The position numbers and the translations under genes were made by a program. From the NCBI GenBank assembly GCA_029717555.1, contig JAMDHS010000112.1, forward strand, positions 1 to 62,341: DNA of 62,341 bases, in the 5' to 3' direction. The DNA is from Peribolospora baueri. Its lineage: Eukaryota > Basidiomycota > Peribolosporomycetes > Peribolosporales > Peribolosporaceae. Below are positions 45,923 to 57,289 of this stretch, in pieces. The notes below the pieces were generated by a model. That model was not told the origin of the DNA. It worked only from the letters and a program-made list of their open reading frames with translations, and made no database searches. Within the stretch, counting starts at the first letter, position 1; each line of letters begins with the position of its first letter.

Positions 45923-48735
45923 TCAAAGCGTGTAGACGAATGCAGGGTGACAGTCACCAAGCTTTGCGTGGACCTCTTCCTCGTTCAAACCCTGCTCCTT
46001 CAACGCTTTGACCTTTCCGTTCCGCTTGCCATCCCTCCTGGCCTTGTTCTCGTGCCAAAGATACGCCTCGAGCACGAGCGTCAGCGCGAAGCCGACGACA
46101 TTGAGTGCCAGGTTCACCTCGTGTCCCTTGCGGTAACGCGGAGCGCCCGAGTCCTGATAGATCCACGTGCTGGTGATGCCGCCACTGCAAGTTAGGACGG
46201 GTGGAAGACGGATGAAAGGTTAGATGAGGCGTCAACACGGTCATCACCGATTGAAGGGATTGAAATACACGAACCAGTTGGTGAAGATGATCCTGCGACA
46301 GAGAATGCGACGCCGAAATAGAGGATTTGCTCGTCAGCCGGAGTATGCGCTAAAAAACTAAAAAAAAACTAAAAAAAAAATAAAAAAAAAAAAAAAACGT
46401 ATACTCACAAAGAGGCGATGGCCGTCGCCCTCTTGTACTATGACGGACGGAAGGCAAGCGTTAGTCTACGGGGTGCCACTCCAGCCTGTGACGAGAAGAG
46501 CGCGTTGTGAGTGACTCACATGACCAGCCGTGTTGTTCGCCATCCAAGCGAGACCACAGGCAGGCCAAGCGAAGGCGCCGGAGACTGCGTGCGAAGCAGG
46601 AAAATTGTGTATAATGAAAGGCGGAGAGGAAGCGGATCGGTCAGTCATAGATAGACCTTGGTGACGACGCACAGGTCCCTGAAGATTGAGAACTCACCCA
46701 GCAAGAATGTGGCGCCATACTGGACGTGGCTGTTGGAACTAGCGTATGCCATGGAAAAGCCAATGATCGACAGTGCGAAGCAGAAGAGTGCGGCAGTCGC
46801 GCGCTGCTTGAAACGGTCCGCGTAGATGGCCGTAACGATGGTGACTGAGAACAGGAGTCATGTTAGAAAGGGAACGAATATCCACTGAGGCCTGACTGAT
46901 GGGCGCACCGACGAAAGCTGCCGCGAAAGGAGGAACCGTGAGCAGCTGCGCGTGCGTGGCAGTATAGGTGCCAAGGCCCTTGACGATGGTCTGACGAGTC
47001 ACGAGACGAAAGCGTCAATGGAGGTCCGAGGGGACTACTGGGATGGGTTGATAGAGTTCGAAGGCATACCGGGAGGAAGAACGCGGCTGAATACACCGAC
47101 GTCGCATCACAGTATCCTTGAAAACATAGGAGCCAGACAATGGGAGACTTGTAGGCGTCGAGGACGTAGCGCCATTCGAAGCTGTGTCGCGTCGGGGGCG
47201 GAGCGGATTGAAATGCCGAGGTCAACACACCGCGACTCACGCACTAGACTCGATGGGGCTCACCGGTCGCCGGAGTGTTCGTCCGCCGCCGCAGGTACGA
47301 CGCTTTCCTGCTTCTCCTCCACCTTCTCTCCGGTCTTCACGTCCGCAGGCTGGACGCCAAACCCATCCTTGCCCGACGTCCCCTGGCCGAGGTCTTCCGC
47401 CTTTGCGCGCGCCCAGTCCATCTCGAGACGACGGACGGCGAAAGCGCGTTCTTCAGCGGTAAGGAACTTGGCCGTGCCGGGGGAGCGCGGAGCGAGGAAG
47501 AAGGAGCAGACGCCAAAGAGGACAGTGAAAATGCCTTGAGATGGGAGAAGGGAGACGAGGAAACGTCAGAGTTCGCACGGCTTGTTTCAGACGGGGATAT
47601 GCTCACCTTCCAGGATGAAAATCCAGCTCCATCCGTGCAGTCCCGCCCTGCCGTCCAAGTTGCTGATCGCGGCGGCGAGAAGACCGGAGAAGGCGCCTGA
47701 AAGAGAAGCGGCAGAGAAGAAGAGACCTTGTCGTAGCTGGAGCTCGTGGCGCTTGTAGAAAAAGGTGAGCCAGACGGAGATGCCGGGGAGAATGCCGCCT
47801 TGGGGGTGGGTAGGGAAGGAAAAAAATGGAATGCCATTAGATGAGCAGCTTGGCTCCGACGGGCGCCAGAAGGAAGAAAGACACGTTAGGCAAACCTTCA
47901 GTGAGGCCGAGGAAGAAACGAACGACGTAGAGACCGGTGCGGGATGTGACAATGCTGAAGAGGGCAGGTCGGAATGCCGAGGATACGAGGACGAAACGGT
48001 GAGATTCATCTCAATTACATAAAAAGAGACGAGGACGAGGCGTACCCTTGCAATGTGGCGCAAACGCCCCAGCAAGTGACGAGGAAGGGCAGCCAGAAGT
48101 TAGCACCGACCTTCTTGAGGACGAGGTTGGCGGGCACCTCTCCGACGATGTAAGGCACGTAGAGGATGGTGAGAGCGACGCGGTAGTCGTGAGAGGAGAG
48201 GTTGAGCTCCTTCTGCAGGCCGTCTAGACGCGCTTGACCGATGTTTGTCCGGTCGAGGAAGGAGAGAAGGTAGAGCTAGTGGTGTGGGAGGGCACGGGGA
48301 GGGAAGACGGGGTAGAAGGGGGGGAGAAGGAAGGACCGCAGGGTTAGAAGGACTGGAGTGGGAGGGCAGACGCGAAAAGAGCTCACCATCGTAGCCAAGG
48401 GGATGACCGTCGCGTCGAACTGAGCGGCGAAGCGAAGCATGCCAGAGCGATGAGAAGAAGGAGGATGAGCTAGCCGGCTCGACGGCGGGAACTGGCGTCA
48501 CGGGTCGCCAAACTCGTCGGCTGCGCACCTTGGCGGCGATCCTCCTGTCCATCCTTCTCTCCTCGGCGGGTGACATGAGCACCGCGTCCTCCCCGCCATG
48601 TTCGCGCCCCGATCCATCGCTCCTTCCTTCCGTCACCGTCGCTTGCGGGTTGGGGGAGCGAGAGCGGTCCGTCTCCGTCGGAGCGGGAGCCTCCGCTGGA
48701 GCCGTGCCGGGCTCAGGGTCGTGCTGGTGTGCCAT
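45923..48735 (-). CDS. MFS transporter, allantoate permease (DAL5-like) family
   Basis: Plasma-membrane anion:cation symporter-type MFS protein of the fungal allantoate/nicotinate/vitamin permease group. ATG at 48733-48735, stop at 45923-45925, with about a dozen exons. The hydrophilic N-terminus ends with EERRMDRRIAAKV. Blocks: LYLLSFLDRTNIGQARLDGL, TILYVPYIVGEVPANLVLKK, GLYVVRFFLGLTEGGILPGI, FFYKRHELQLRQGLFFSAAS and GLHGWSWIFILEG, then a central loop with FLTAEERAFAVRRLEMDWAR. The second half has FEWRYVLDAYKSPIVWLLC, FAWPACGLAWMANNTAGH and RIIFTNWFVYFNPFN. The tail is KALKEQGLNEEEVHAKLGD. One intron contains a long A-rich run on the plus strand (46356-46397). The substrate is not predictable. 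Confidence 0.9.
46356..46397. repeat. A-rich low-complexity tract in an MFS intron
   Basis: Runs of A broken by single C or T, lying in an intron of the minus-strand transporter, where it reads as poly-U-like sequence close to the acceptor side. Likely length-variable. Confidence 0.85.
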
Positions 48736-49546
48736 GGCGGATCGGAGGGAGTGAGGGGGGAGAAGGAGAAGGGAGGAGGAAAGGATGGCGGATGGTGGGG
48801 GGAGGAAGAAAAAGGATGATGAGGGGAAGAAGACTGCGGAGAGGGCGATGGAAGGGGACGGCGGGCCGGGCGGGGAAGTGTGAGTCTAGGAAGACGCCGT
48901 CCGGCACGTGGGCAAAAAAATGCGCGTCGAGCGCAAGACGAAGACGACAGGAGATGACGACGCAGGCTCGGAATGCAGAGGAGTTAACAAGAGTCATCGG
49001 TGTCGAGAGGCAGAACGAACGAGCAAACGAACGAACGTCTTCCTTCGCCGCAGACGTTCATGTCGAGATGTAACACCACCTCTCCTTCCTCCTCACCGCC
49101 GTCGCTCTGGCCGCCATCGCGCCCTCGCCTTGCTCACCCCGCTTCTCCTGACTCGACCGCTTGTTACTTTTTCTTCCTCTTCCCCCACATTCCGCCTCCG
49201 CATCTTGTCGATCCGTCAGCCGCAGCACGGCACCTTCTCACGCTGACAGTTTTTATCTCGGCAAGTGGAGGTGGCTTTGGCACGTGTATGCATCTAGAGA
49301 AAGGGAGAAAGAGAGTAAGAAAAAAAAAAAGAGGGCTTTCTTTTTCAACTCGCTGGACGGCATAGCGAATCACAATCCCTTTGCCATCATCTTAACAAAC
49401 AGTCTCATCCGCCGTCTTTCTTGACCTATGACGCTCTCAGACCTCTCGAATTGCACGACACAGAACGAAACGAGATTCCAATCCTCCACCGCCTGGAGAA
49501 GGAGTAGCGCACAATGAACAGAAGAAAAGCAGTTAAAAATGTTTTT
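48736..49546. other. HSP90 3' region and MFS promoter
   Basis: Tandem minus-strand genes are separated by 811 bp. It contains the purine-rich (minus strand C/T-rich) leader of the MFS gene at about 48740-48890 and an A/G-rich stretch at 49296-49332. No gene is seen. Confidence 0.5.
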
Positions 49547-52236
49547 TTAGTCGAGAGCCTCTGCGGGGAAGGAAAGAAAGAAAGATGAAAGAAAGGGCAT
49601 GCACGTGTCAGTCACGTCAACTGTCATGTCACCAGATCGTCGGCCGGCATTTCGGACACTCACCCATCTCGTTGCTCTCCGCGCCCGTCTCCGCCGGCGC
49701 CTCGACGGGAGCAGGGGCGGAAGGCTCGTCGATGGCCAAGCCGAGCGAAATCAGCTTGAACAACCTGTCGGCGAAGCTGGACGGCTCATCAAGCGAGAAG
49801 CCACCGGTGAGGAGGGACACCTCGAAGAGAAGCAGGGTCAGGTCCCTGACCGTGGCGTCGTTCTTGTCCTTGGCCACCTTGTCCTTGAGCTCCTTGATGA
49901 TCGCGTTGCTCGGGTTGAGCTCCATCGTCTTCTTCGACGCCATGTAGGACGACATGCTCGAGTCGCGCAGCGCCTGGGCCCGCATGATGCGCTCCATGTT
50001 GGACGACCAGCCGAACTGACCCGTGACGAGAACGCACGGCGAAGTGGTCACGCGGTTCGACACAACCACCTTCTCCACCTTGTCGCCAAGGATCTCCTTA
50101 ATGGCCTTGCACAGGTCCTCGAACTGCTTGGCCTCCTCCTCGCGCGCCTTCTTCTCCTCCTCCGTCTCCTCCAACTCGAGACCCTCCTTGGACACGCACA
50201 CCAACTTCTTGCCCTCGAACTCCTTCAGCTGCGTCACCGCGTACTCGTCGATGGGGTCGACCATGAGCAGCACCTCAAAGCCCTTCTTCTTGAGCGCCTC
50301 GAGGAAGGGAGAGTCGCGCACGCTGCTCAGCGACTCGCCGGTGAGGTAGTAGATCGACTTCTGGATCTCCGGCATCCGAGTGATGTAGTCTGCGGGAAAG
50401 ACGGACGCGGTGGTCAGTCAGCGACTCGGCCATACCCGCGAGAGACGATGCTGCGCGCACTCACCCTTGAGGCTGGTCAGCTCATCACCACTCTTGGTCG
50501 AGTGGAAGCGGAGGAAGGAGGCCAGCTTGGCACGGTTGGCAGAGTCCTCGTGGATGCCAAGCTTAATGTTCTTGCCGAAAGCCTCGTAGAACTTGTTGAA
50601 GTTGTCCTTGTCCTGGGAACATGAACGTCCGATAAATACACAATCAGCCCTCACCTTTCCGGCCTCGGAATGCCCAAACAACACAGGGAAAAGCATCCGA
50701 TTCGGCAAAGCACACTCACCTCCGCGATCTCGTCGAACATTTCGATGGTCTTCTTGACGACGTTCTTGCGGATGACCTTGAGGATCTTGTTCTGCTGCAG
50801 CGTCTCACGGGAGATGTTGAGGGGGAGGTCTTCAGAGTCGACAATACCCTTGATGAAGTTGAGGTACTCGGGAATGATGTCCTCGCAGTCATCCATGATG
50901 AAGACGCGGCGGACGTAAAGCTTGATGTTGTTGCGCTTCTTCTTCGTCTCGAAGAGGTCGAAGGGAGCGCGCTTGGGAACGTAGAGGATGGCCTTGAATT
51001 CGAGCTGGCCCTCGACGGAGAAGTGCTTGACAGCGAGGTGGTCCTCCCAGTCATTCGAAAGCGACTTGTAGAAGGAAGCGTACTCATCGGCGGTGATGTC
51101 CTGAGGGTTACGAGTCCACAGCGGCTTGGTCTTGTCTGTGGTAGAGAAACAGAAAACAATAAGCGTCCTGCCTCGCCATGTTTTGGACATGCGCCACCGA
51201 GCATACTCACTAAGCTCCTCGTTCTCCGTCTGAATCTCCTTGATCTTCTTCTTGCCCTTCTTCTTGTCCTCGTCCTCAGCATCCTCGATCTTCGCCTTCT
51301 GGTCGTCATCCTCGGCCTTCTCCTCCTCCTCCTCCTCGACCTCCTTCTCCACCTCCTTGGTCACGACGAGCTGGATGGGGTAGCCGATGAACTCGGAGTG
51401 CTTCTTGACAATCTCGCGGATCCTCTTCTCCTCGACGTACTCCACCTGGTCCTCCTTGAGGAAGAGGCGGAGCTCGGTACCGCGGCCAAGGGGAGGGTTG
51501 GTGGTGTCGGGAGTGATGGTGAAGGTGCCACCGGCGGCCGACTCCCAAATGTACTGTTCGTCGTCGTTGTGCTTGGTGATGACCTGAACGCGCTCGGCAA
51601 CGAGGTAGGCGGAGTAGAAACCGACACCGAATTGACCGCTGTGGAAAGGAAGAAAAACGGAACGTCAGCACAGAGTGTGCGAACGCGGCTTTCCCGAAGC
51701 TCTGGATCGACTCACATCATGGAAATGTCGGCGCCGCTGCTGAGAGCCTCCATGAACGCCTTGGTGCCGGACTTGGCGATCGTACCAAGGTTGTTGACGA
51801 GGTCGGCCTTCGTCATACCGATACCCGTGTCGCGAATCGAAAGCACCTTGTTCTCCTTGTCCGGGGTAATGCGGATGTAGAGCTCCTTCTCATGCTCAAG
51901 CTCCGCGGGGTTCGTCAGCGCAGCATAGCGGACCTTGTCGAGCGCGTCCGAAGCTGTAAGGAGGGCACAGGAACGTCAACGTACAGTGTTAGGATACGGA
52001 CAGGGGAGAAGACGAGTACCGACGCCGCCGACGCTCGCACACTCACCGTTAGAGATAAGCTCTCGGAGGAAAACATCCTTCTGGGAGTAGAAAGTGTTGA
52101 TGATGAGGTCGAGCAGCTGGCTGATCTCAGCCTGGAAGCTGAGTGCGGCGCACGGGGGTGGGTAACACAAACGGTCAGAACGGACGTGACCTTTGTCGTC
52201 GTTGAGGAGAAGTACTCACCCAAAGGTTTCGGCCAT
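49547..52236 (-). CDS. HSP90: Cytosolic molecular chaperone Hsp90, ending in MEALD
   Basis: ATP-dependent chaperone of about 700 aa. The first exon encodes MAETFG (ATG 52234-52236), followed by [55 protein letters not shown] and [17 protein letters not shown] (nucleotide site). A charged Glu/Lys/Asp linker (about 51230-51360) precedes [35 protein letters not shown] and the dimerisation region with [20 protein letters not shown]. The last intron ends at CCGCAG (49561-49566 on plus) and the final 14-nt exon (49547-49560) completes NEMEALD-stop. The usual TPR-docking end of cytosolic Hsp90 is MEEVD. It lies inside the inferred inverted segment and appears intact. Confidence 0.96.
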
Positions 52237-52766
52237 TGTGAGAGCGGTTCTAAAGGATGAAGGTCTGTGAGATGAGGCCGCGTCACGATTACAGTAAAGT
52301 GTAAAGGAGTTTTGGGGACAGAGGATTCGAGGTGAGCGAGTGTCTTGGGCTTTTGCGTGGAGGAGAGAGGCAAATGGAGGCAACTGCTACTGACCGGAAG
52401 TGGTGAAGGAAAAGGAAGGTGAGGGAAGAAATACTCGCTCTGTCCTCGTCCGCCCTCGTCGCTGCATTTTCCGTCTCACCGCATCAGGCCTTCGAGAAGC
52501 ATCCAGAGCGATCATCCGTGTAAAGCCGCTTGTCGCCGCCTAGCCGTCAATGCCGTAGCTGACTACCGCGGCCTAATCTTTCTCGCTGTGAGACAATGGT
52601 CACGCATCCTTCCAGTCGTTTGTCCTGTCGCCTGTCTTGCTTGCGACGGAAAGCTCGAGAACTTTGTCTACTTGTCCCCTCGGCTATATGTCCCCTTGTC
52701 TACTTGTCTACATGTCTACAGGTCCCCGCAGCTCTCACTCTGGCGCCAGCGACTCTCCACTCCGTA
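52237..52766. promoter_or_regulatory. HSP90 promoter region
   Basis: 530 bp between the HSP90 start (minus) and the relic SDR 3' end. It contains a heat-shock-element-like array (52490-52509). A repeated CTTGTCTAC(TTGTCTAC/ATGTCTAC) run lies at 52695-52722. No gene is seen. Confidence 0.5.
52490..52509. promoter_or_regulatory. Heat-shock-element-like array upstream of HSP90
   Basis: Four alternating 5-bp units, CTTCG-AGAAG-CATCC-AGAGC: two perfect nTTCn/nGAAn units and two with one mismatch each. It lies about 255 bp before the HSP90 ATG. Hsf1 binding is inferred from the motif and the gene identity. Confidence 0.5.
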
Positions 52767-53003
52767 TCACCATGGGAGCTCGGGGCCGTCCCATCCGAAA
52801 AAGTGAGCGCTGTTCTCGAGTTTGAGTCCTTCAATGACCTTGACGATGCCCGAAGCGCACGTCTCCGGTGTGATTCCGCCTCCTCCGAGCACGTCGCTGA
52901 CCTTCCGACCCATGTCGGTGTTCTGATCGCAAGGGTAGAAGAAAGACAAATAAAGAACATTGCACGCTCAAAAGGTCACTGCTACTCACCACCCAACCCG
53001 GGT
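52767..53003 (-). pseudogene. Short-chain dehydrogenase, 3' part (split by inversion)
   Basis: C-terminal exons of an SDR: a 14-nt microexon (52990-53003; encodes the end of N plus PGWV), a 67-nt intron, and the last exon 52767-52922 (NTDMGRKVSDV, GITPETCASGIVKVIEGLKL, AHFFGWDGPELPW and stop). The acceptor ATAG at 53004-53007 on the minus strand begins mid-gene; no 5' exons lie to its right. Its phase (missing one base) matches the donor at 42356/42357. Joined in thought, the two parts give a normal-length SDR of 230 aa. No internal lesion is seen. Confidence 0.85.
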
Positions 53004-53046
53004 CTATGTCGTTACCGTGGTCATTTCAAATATCAACACGCTTCAG

Positions 53047-53660
53047 AACCATTGCCACGCACGGTGATCGCAAGGCATTCAAGGCCGCTCGCTGCCTTTT
53101 CCCTCCCGGACGCGGCGCTATTCCAAATGTGAGCGCGACCCCGGCCTGCGTGCCCTCCCGCTCGCTCTCCACGGCTGACCCCCCGCCCTCGCCTCGCCTT
53201 CCCCTCCCCCGTCCCCTGGTTGGCCGTCGTGCCGGCGCAAACAGGCTGTTCAACAACTACGTGCATCTTCTTAAGGAAGTCCCCGACGCGGGCCAGACGG
53301 GCCTACTGATCGAGCTGCACCCCTACGCCGCCGTGCTGGCGAACCGCAGCAAGTGATGCTTTGCCAACCGCTGTCGGTTCTACAACATGAACATTGCCGC
53401 GCGTTGACGTCGCCGGAGAACGACCGGAGGATCCGCGACTGGTCGCGGACCCACGCCGAGGTGGTTCGGGCGGCGGAGAGCCAGCGTCCTGGTTCGGAGC
53501 TCCCCTCGGGACAAACCAAGGGCTACGACAACTACGGCCTGGGGGACGAGCGGGTTCGCGACGTGTTTGGCGAGAACTACGAGCGCCTGGGCAGCTCAAG
53601 GCGCACTACGACCCGGAGATGCTTTTCAACAAATGGTTCCCCATTACACCGGCTGCATAG
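53047..53660 (+). pseudogene. FAD-linked oxidoreductase, C-terminal part (frameshifted)
   Basis: BBE-type flavoprotein C-terminus beginning after an acceptor (CTTCAG, 53041-53046) with TIATHGDRKAFKAARCLFPP. It continues with RLFNNYVHLLKEVPDAGQTG and LLIELHPYAAVL, then CRFYNMNIAAR, TSPENDRRIRDWSRTHAEVV, GYDNYGLGDERVRDVFGENY and YDPEMLFNKWFPITPAA (TAG 53658-53660). The conserved blocks lie in different frames. At least three single-base losses are apparent, near 53355 (GATGCTTTGCC), 53404 (CGTTGACG) and 53592 (CTGGGCAGC). All are next to short G or T runs, so they could be true decay or long-read homopolymer errors. The N-terminal half is not here. Confidence 0.8.
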
Positions 53661-56153
53661 AGTTCCGCTCCGCTCCCACCCTCCCCCGTCCTCTACCTTT
53701 TCGCCCCGGCTAACCCTGTCCTCCTTCGAATCCGTTGGAGAGAGGCAGGTCTGTGATGTAGTCCATCGAGACATGTGCTTCGTTTTTATAGAATAGAAAA
53801 AAAAAAAAAAAAAAAAAAAAAGGCCTTGGGTCCCGCGCTCGCTTTTCCTTCCCGCTCCCGCCGCCGCCGCCGACCCTTCCCTCCCCTCTCCCCCCAAATC
53901 CACTCCACCCCGCCCCGCACTGTCGGTCATTGTGAGCCGCCGCCGCCGCCGCCGCTGTCGCCGCCTTGCAAAGCTATCGAGCGTTGAGACCGGGAAAAAA
54001 AAGAAAAAGGCACGAGAACGAGAACGAGCGCAGTAGCAGTAGCAGCAGCAGCATTTCGTAATAGTAGCAGGAACAAAAAAAAGAAACAGAAACGGAAACA
54101 GTTGCTGAAGCAGAAGCAGAAGCAGAAGGTAACAGCGCGATTCGTACAAAGTCGGGACGCGGGCGACGGACGGGACGTGCATTTTTTTCTTTGCTCGGCA
54201 GGAGGGACGGACAAGGCAGATGTACTTTTTTCCTTCTTCTTCTTTGTTTCACTCTTTTGACTACGTGTACGCGTACGCCACAGCCGCGGTCGGCGCAAGA
54301 GAGAGAGAAAGGAAAAGGGAAAATGAGAGTCGATGTGGGGAGACGGGCGGAGGGAGGGAGGGACGGGAAGGAGGGGGGCGGGATGGAGAAGAAGGGAGGA
54401 CGGGAAAGGAGTGGGTCGGCCCACCTGTCCACCTGCCTGCCTGCCGGCCACGATGGTCCAGAACAACGATTTGCTGCGGCACCACTGCGGCCGTCGTACG
54501 ATGAGAAGACGGAAAGATACGGCGTGTGCCAAGGGAAAAATACGGAGAGCGAGAGCGGAAAGATACGGAGTGTGCCAAAGAGCGAGAGCGAGACCCGGAA
54601 AGGAGCGCGAGAGCGACGAACGGGAGACGGTGGCGGACAGAGACCGGGAGAGAGGCCGGAGAGAAAGAAAGACTAGGTGAAGGTGGGGAAAGACGAGCGG
54701 CGTAGAGGGCGGAATTGTCAGAACCCGTTGCCCGAACCCGTCTTGTTGCCGAAGCACAGTACTGTGCCGATGTAGCGGGTACGAAGATGGAAGTCCGAGT
54801 GCAGACCGTCTCGGGGTTTGTACATATGGAGCAGCGGGGCGACGGTGCGCACGCACGCGACCGGAGAGGCGCGGGGGAGCGTGCGCGACGTACCGTACTG
54901 CTCTCCCGTTAGGTTGAAGAATGTCTCTAAGGAAATGCGTATGATTTGCACCGAGGGGCATGATCGCCGACGTGGGCGGTGGATAACCAGAGAAGCCCGT
55001 TACGCCCACTAGCACGCGAGGAGGTTTAAAAGGGTTCTGGAGTGTACCTGCCCCAGGTTCCAAGCCAAACGCCCACCGATCGCTCTTTCCCAAGGACAAA
55101 TAGCGTCGCAATCCGAGGGAGAGACGTATCAAGAGGGCACAATCTCTCACCTGGCCTCCCACCGTTAGCAAATCAATCCACTGCGCAAGCCTTCATGCCA
55201 CGCAACGCACTGCTCGTGCTCCCACAGCGATGACTGAACTCGGCATTTCGAGGCTTACGGAAGGTTAAAACCAATGGTTGACAAGGGTTGTCGATTGGAC
55301 AGAGTTGGAGCTGGTCTACGGCGATAAGCCGCCAGGACGACGTTAGACTTGGATGTCGTACCAGCCTTTTGCGAGCGGCCAGAAGGAATATTCCTCGCGC
55401 CAACCACACTTCGGTCGGCCCTAAGCTGATGTCCTGCATCTCACTAACCTAACCGAACGAACACGCCTTACCAACCGCCTTTACTGAAGGTGCAATGCTG
55501 AGGGTGACCAACCAGTCGACGCTCTGCATTCAACCCGGTCGTTCCCGCATTCTCCTCTTCCCCACACGCACCTAGTTTTCGCCTTCATTCCGCCGTCTCC
55601 CCTCGTCGGCCTCACGGTCTCCCTGATTTCGTGGCCACCGCGTTTTCCTCTGCTATTCGTCTCCACTTCTACCAGTATCCAGCCATTCGCCCCAGCCTAT
55701 TATCATAGCTTCCCGGGTTCCAACCTTGCCACCTTCTTTGTGGGACTGCGTTATCGATGACAGGTGAGCGATGTCGCCGGCAGGGACAGAAAGGCAGTCG
55801 TATATCCGTTCAAAAACAAACTTTGGAAGCGATCCAGCTAGGCAACTTGCTCCAGCGAGCGTGTCATGACTACATTCTCGATCGCGAGGATCTACCCAAA
55901 CAAAGGGAGACCACGTCGCTGGCGCGCGAAAGGCGACACATCTGCCCTTGATGTCTACGTTCATACATTATGCGTCATAGCAGACCGAGATCGACGATCG
56001 TGCAGCGTGCTATGTGATTTAGATTCTCTGAACCTTCTACATCCGTTCGGTGTTGGTCAACCGCATCGTGTACTAATGACGGTCGAGCGGGGCTCAAACT
56101 CTTCCCCGCTCACCATCCATCTTCGCTTACATCTCAACACTGCCCTCATCTGG
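53661..56153. other. 2.5-kb gene-poor region
   Basis: Contains an A25 run (53797-53821), a GCC-repeat run (53857-53960) and purine-rich sequence (54000-54670). A long minus-strand open frame (53927-55171) is low-complexity at its C-terminal half, shows no domain and has no convincing ATG, so it is not called. From about 54,950 to 56,150 GC content is lower and no gene is recognised. Confidence 0.45.
53797..53821. repeat. A25 homopolymer
   Basis: Uninterrupted run of 25 A, about 135 bp after the oxidoreductase relic. Confidence 0.95.
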
Positions 56154-56303
56154 CTATATCGGCCTAGCGTCTTGATTGAGTTTATCTAGGAAGGGTGCTA
56201 GTGCATTGCTTCTTGGGCAACGGAATCCTCCTTGCGTTGGTTCTTGGGCGGCGGTGGACGCCGAAACAAAAGCGAGCAAGACGGCTTTGCTGATGAAATT
56301 CAT
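56154..56303 (-). CDS. Possible small secreted protein
   Basis: A 49-residue frame starting at ATG 56301-56303. MNFISKAVLLAFVSASTAA is a good signal peptide with an AxA-like cleavage site, followed by QEPTQGGFRCPRSN and ALAPFLDKLNQDARPI, stop 56154-56156. The minus strand just upstream (56,304-56,400) is C/T-rich, like leaders of real genes in this window. There is a single cysteine and no known family. It could also be the surviving first exon of a larger decayed gene, since the surroundings are relic-rich. Confidence 0.35.
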   Translation of the reverse strand: MNFISKAVLLAFVSASTAAQEPTQGGFRCPRSNALAPFLDKLNQDARPI

Positions 56304-57289
56304 CGTAGCAAGCGGACGATGGAAACGAGGGCGACATGCGAGATGAGGAGCGGTCAAGGGACAAGGACGCGGTAGGGAGACGCCTTCACGAATCGCCTAT
56401 ATTTTAATCTCTATTATTTATGCCTTTCAGGGCGATTCAAGTTTTACAGGGCTTTTTAGGGGACGCTAGCATCATTCGCAACGCGGGCCGCATCGCAACG
56501 TCCAAAGGTGGAGGTGGAGTTCTCCGAGCTTTACCTAAATGCCCAAACCCAAACTACACTTGGCGCCATGCCCTTTGAAGCAGAGCTGTCACCGCTGGGA
56601 TGTCAAGAATTGGGTCACGATAGGGCTGGGGACTGGGACTGGAAACCTCCTACCGTCCTTAGCTCAGGTCGCTAGACAGAGAGGGGACAAAGGATGGGTC
56701 GATGGTGCCAGTCCTGGGAGCTGACAGCTCGGGCTGGAAAGGGGAGTGTTGGGAGCTGAGGCTGGACAAGGAAGACTGGGCAGGAGAGTAGGCAGGGGAA
56801 AATTTAGGCATGACAGGTGCAAAAAGCTGGGGAAGGAAACGGACAGAGAAGAACCTGAGGACGGAGCCAGGTGACAGGTGGGGATCTCCGGGAAGGGCGG
56901 GGAGACATGGAATGGACCTGGGCGGCCCGGACAACTGGGAGGGGTTGGAACGTTAAGTTCCATCAGTGCGGATGAAGTTTTATCTATGCGACTAAAGTTA
57001 ATGCCGATGACGAGGGGGATGCAAAGCTTTGTCAGGAGACGAACTGTGGAGGATGGCCGTGGTCCAAATCGACAAGATCGGCCTTCGTCGCTCCGATTTG
57101 CGAAGACATGTTGGAAAGGATGGCACTCGCGCAACGGCTCGGCTGTCCGTGCAAACGTGCGCACTCGTGTCCTGACTCTGCCAAGCCGACCCAAGCGATA
57201 TCCGGCAGGAATATAAAAAGCGAAATCAGCTGAACCGACCTTTCCCCAGCGCACCCACAAACGGGGCAGCGGAGTTATGACGGGAGATG
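56304..57289. other. Region between small frame and PEX5 relic
   Basis: No gene is recognised. The part 56,700-56,930 is purine-rich on the plus strand. The remaining PEX5 TPR repeats expected here are not found in any frame. Confidence 0.45.

Noticed and set aside
53797-53821. A25 run as the tail of a processed retrocopy
   Set aside because: The oxidoreductase relic has intron-like sequence (GTGAGC...AACAG, about 53128-53244) and its exon phase follows the split gene, so it is not an mRNA copy.
53927-55171. 414-residue minus-strand frame
   Set aside because: Half is low-complexity Phe/Ser from purine-rich plus strand; no family blocks and no convincing start codon.
56655-56690. TTAGCTCAGGTCGCTAGACAG resembling a tRNA D-arm
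   Set aside because: No matching acceptor stem, anticodon arm or T-arm could be placed around it.
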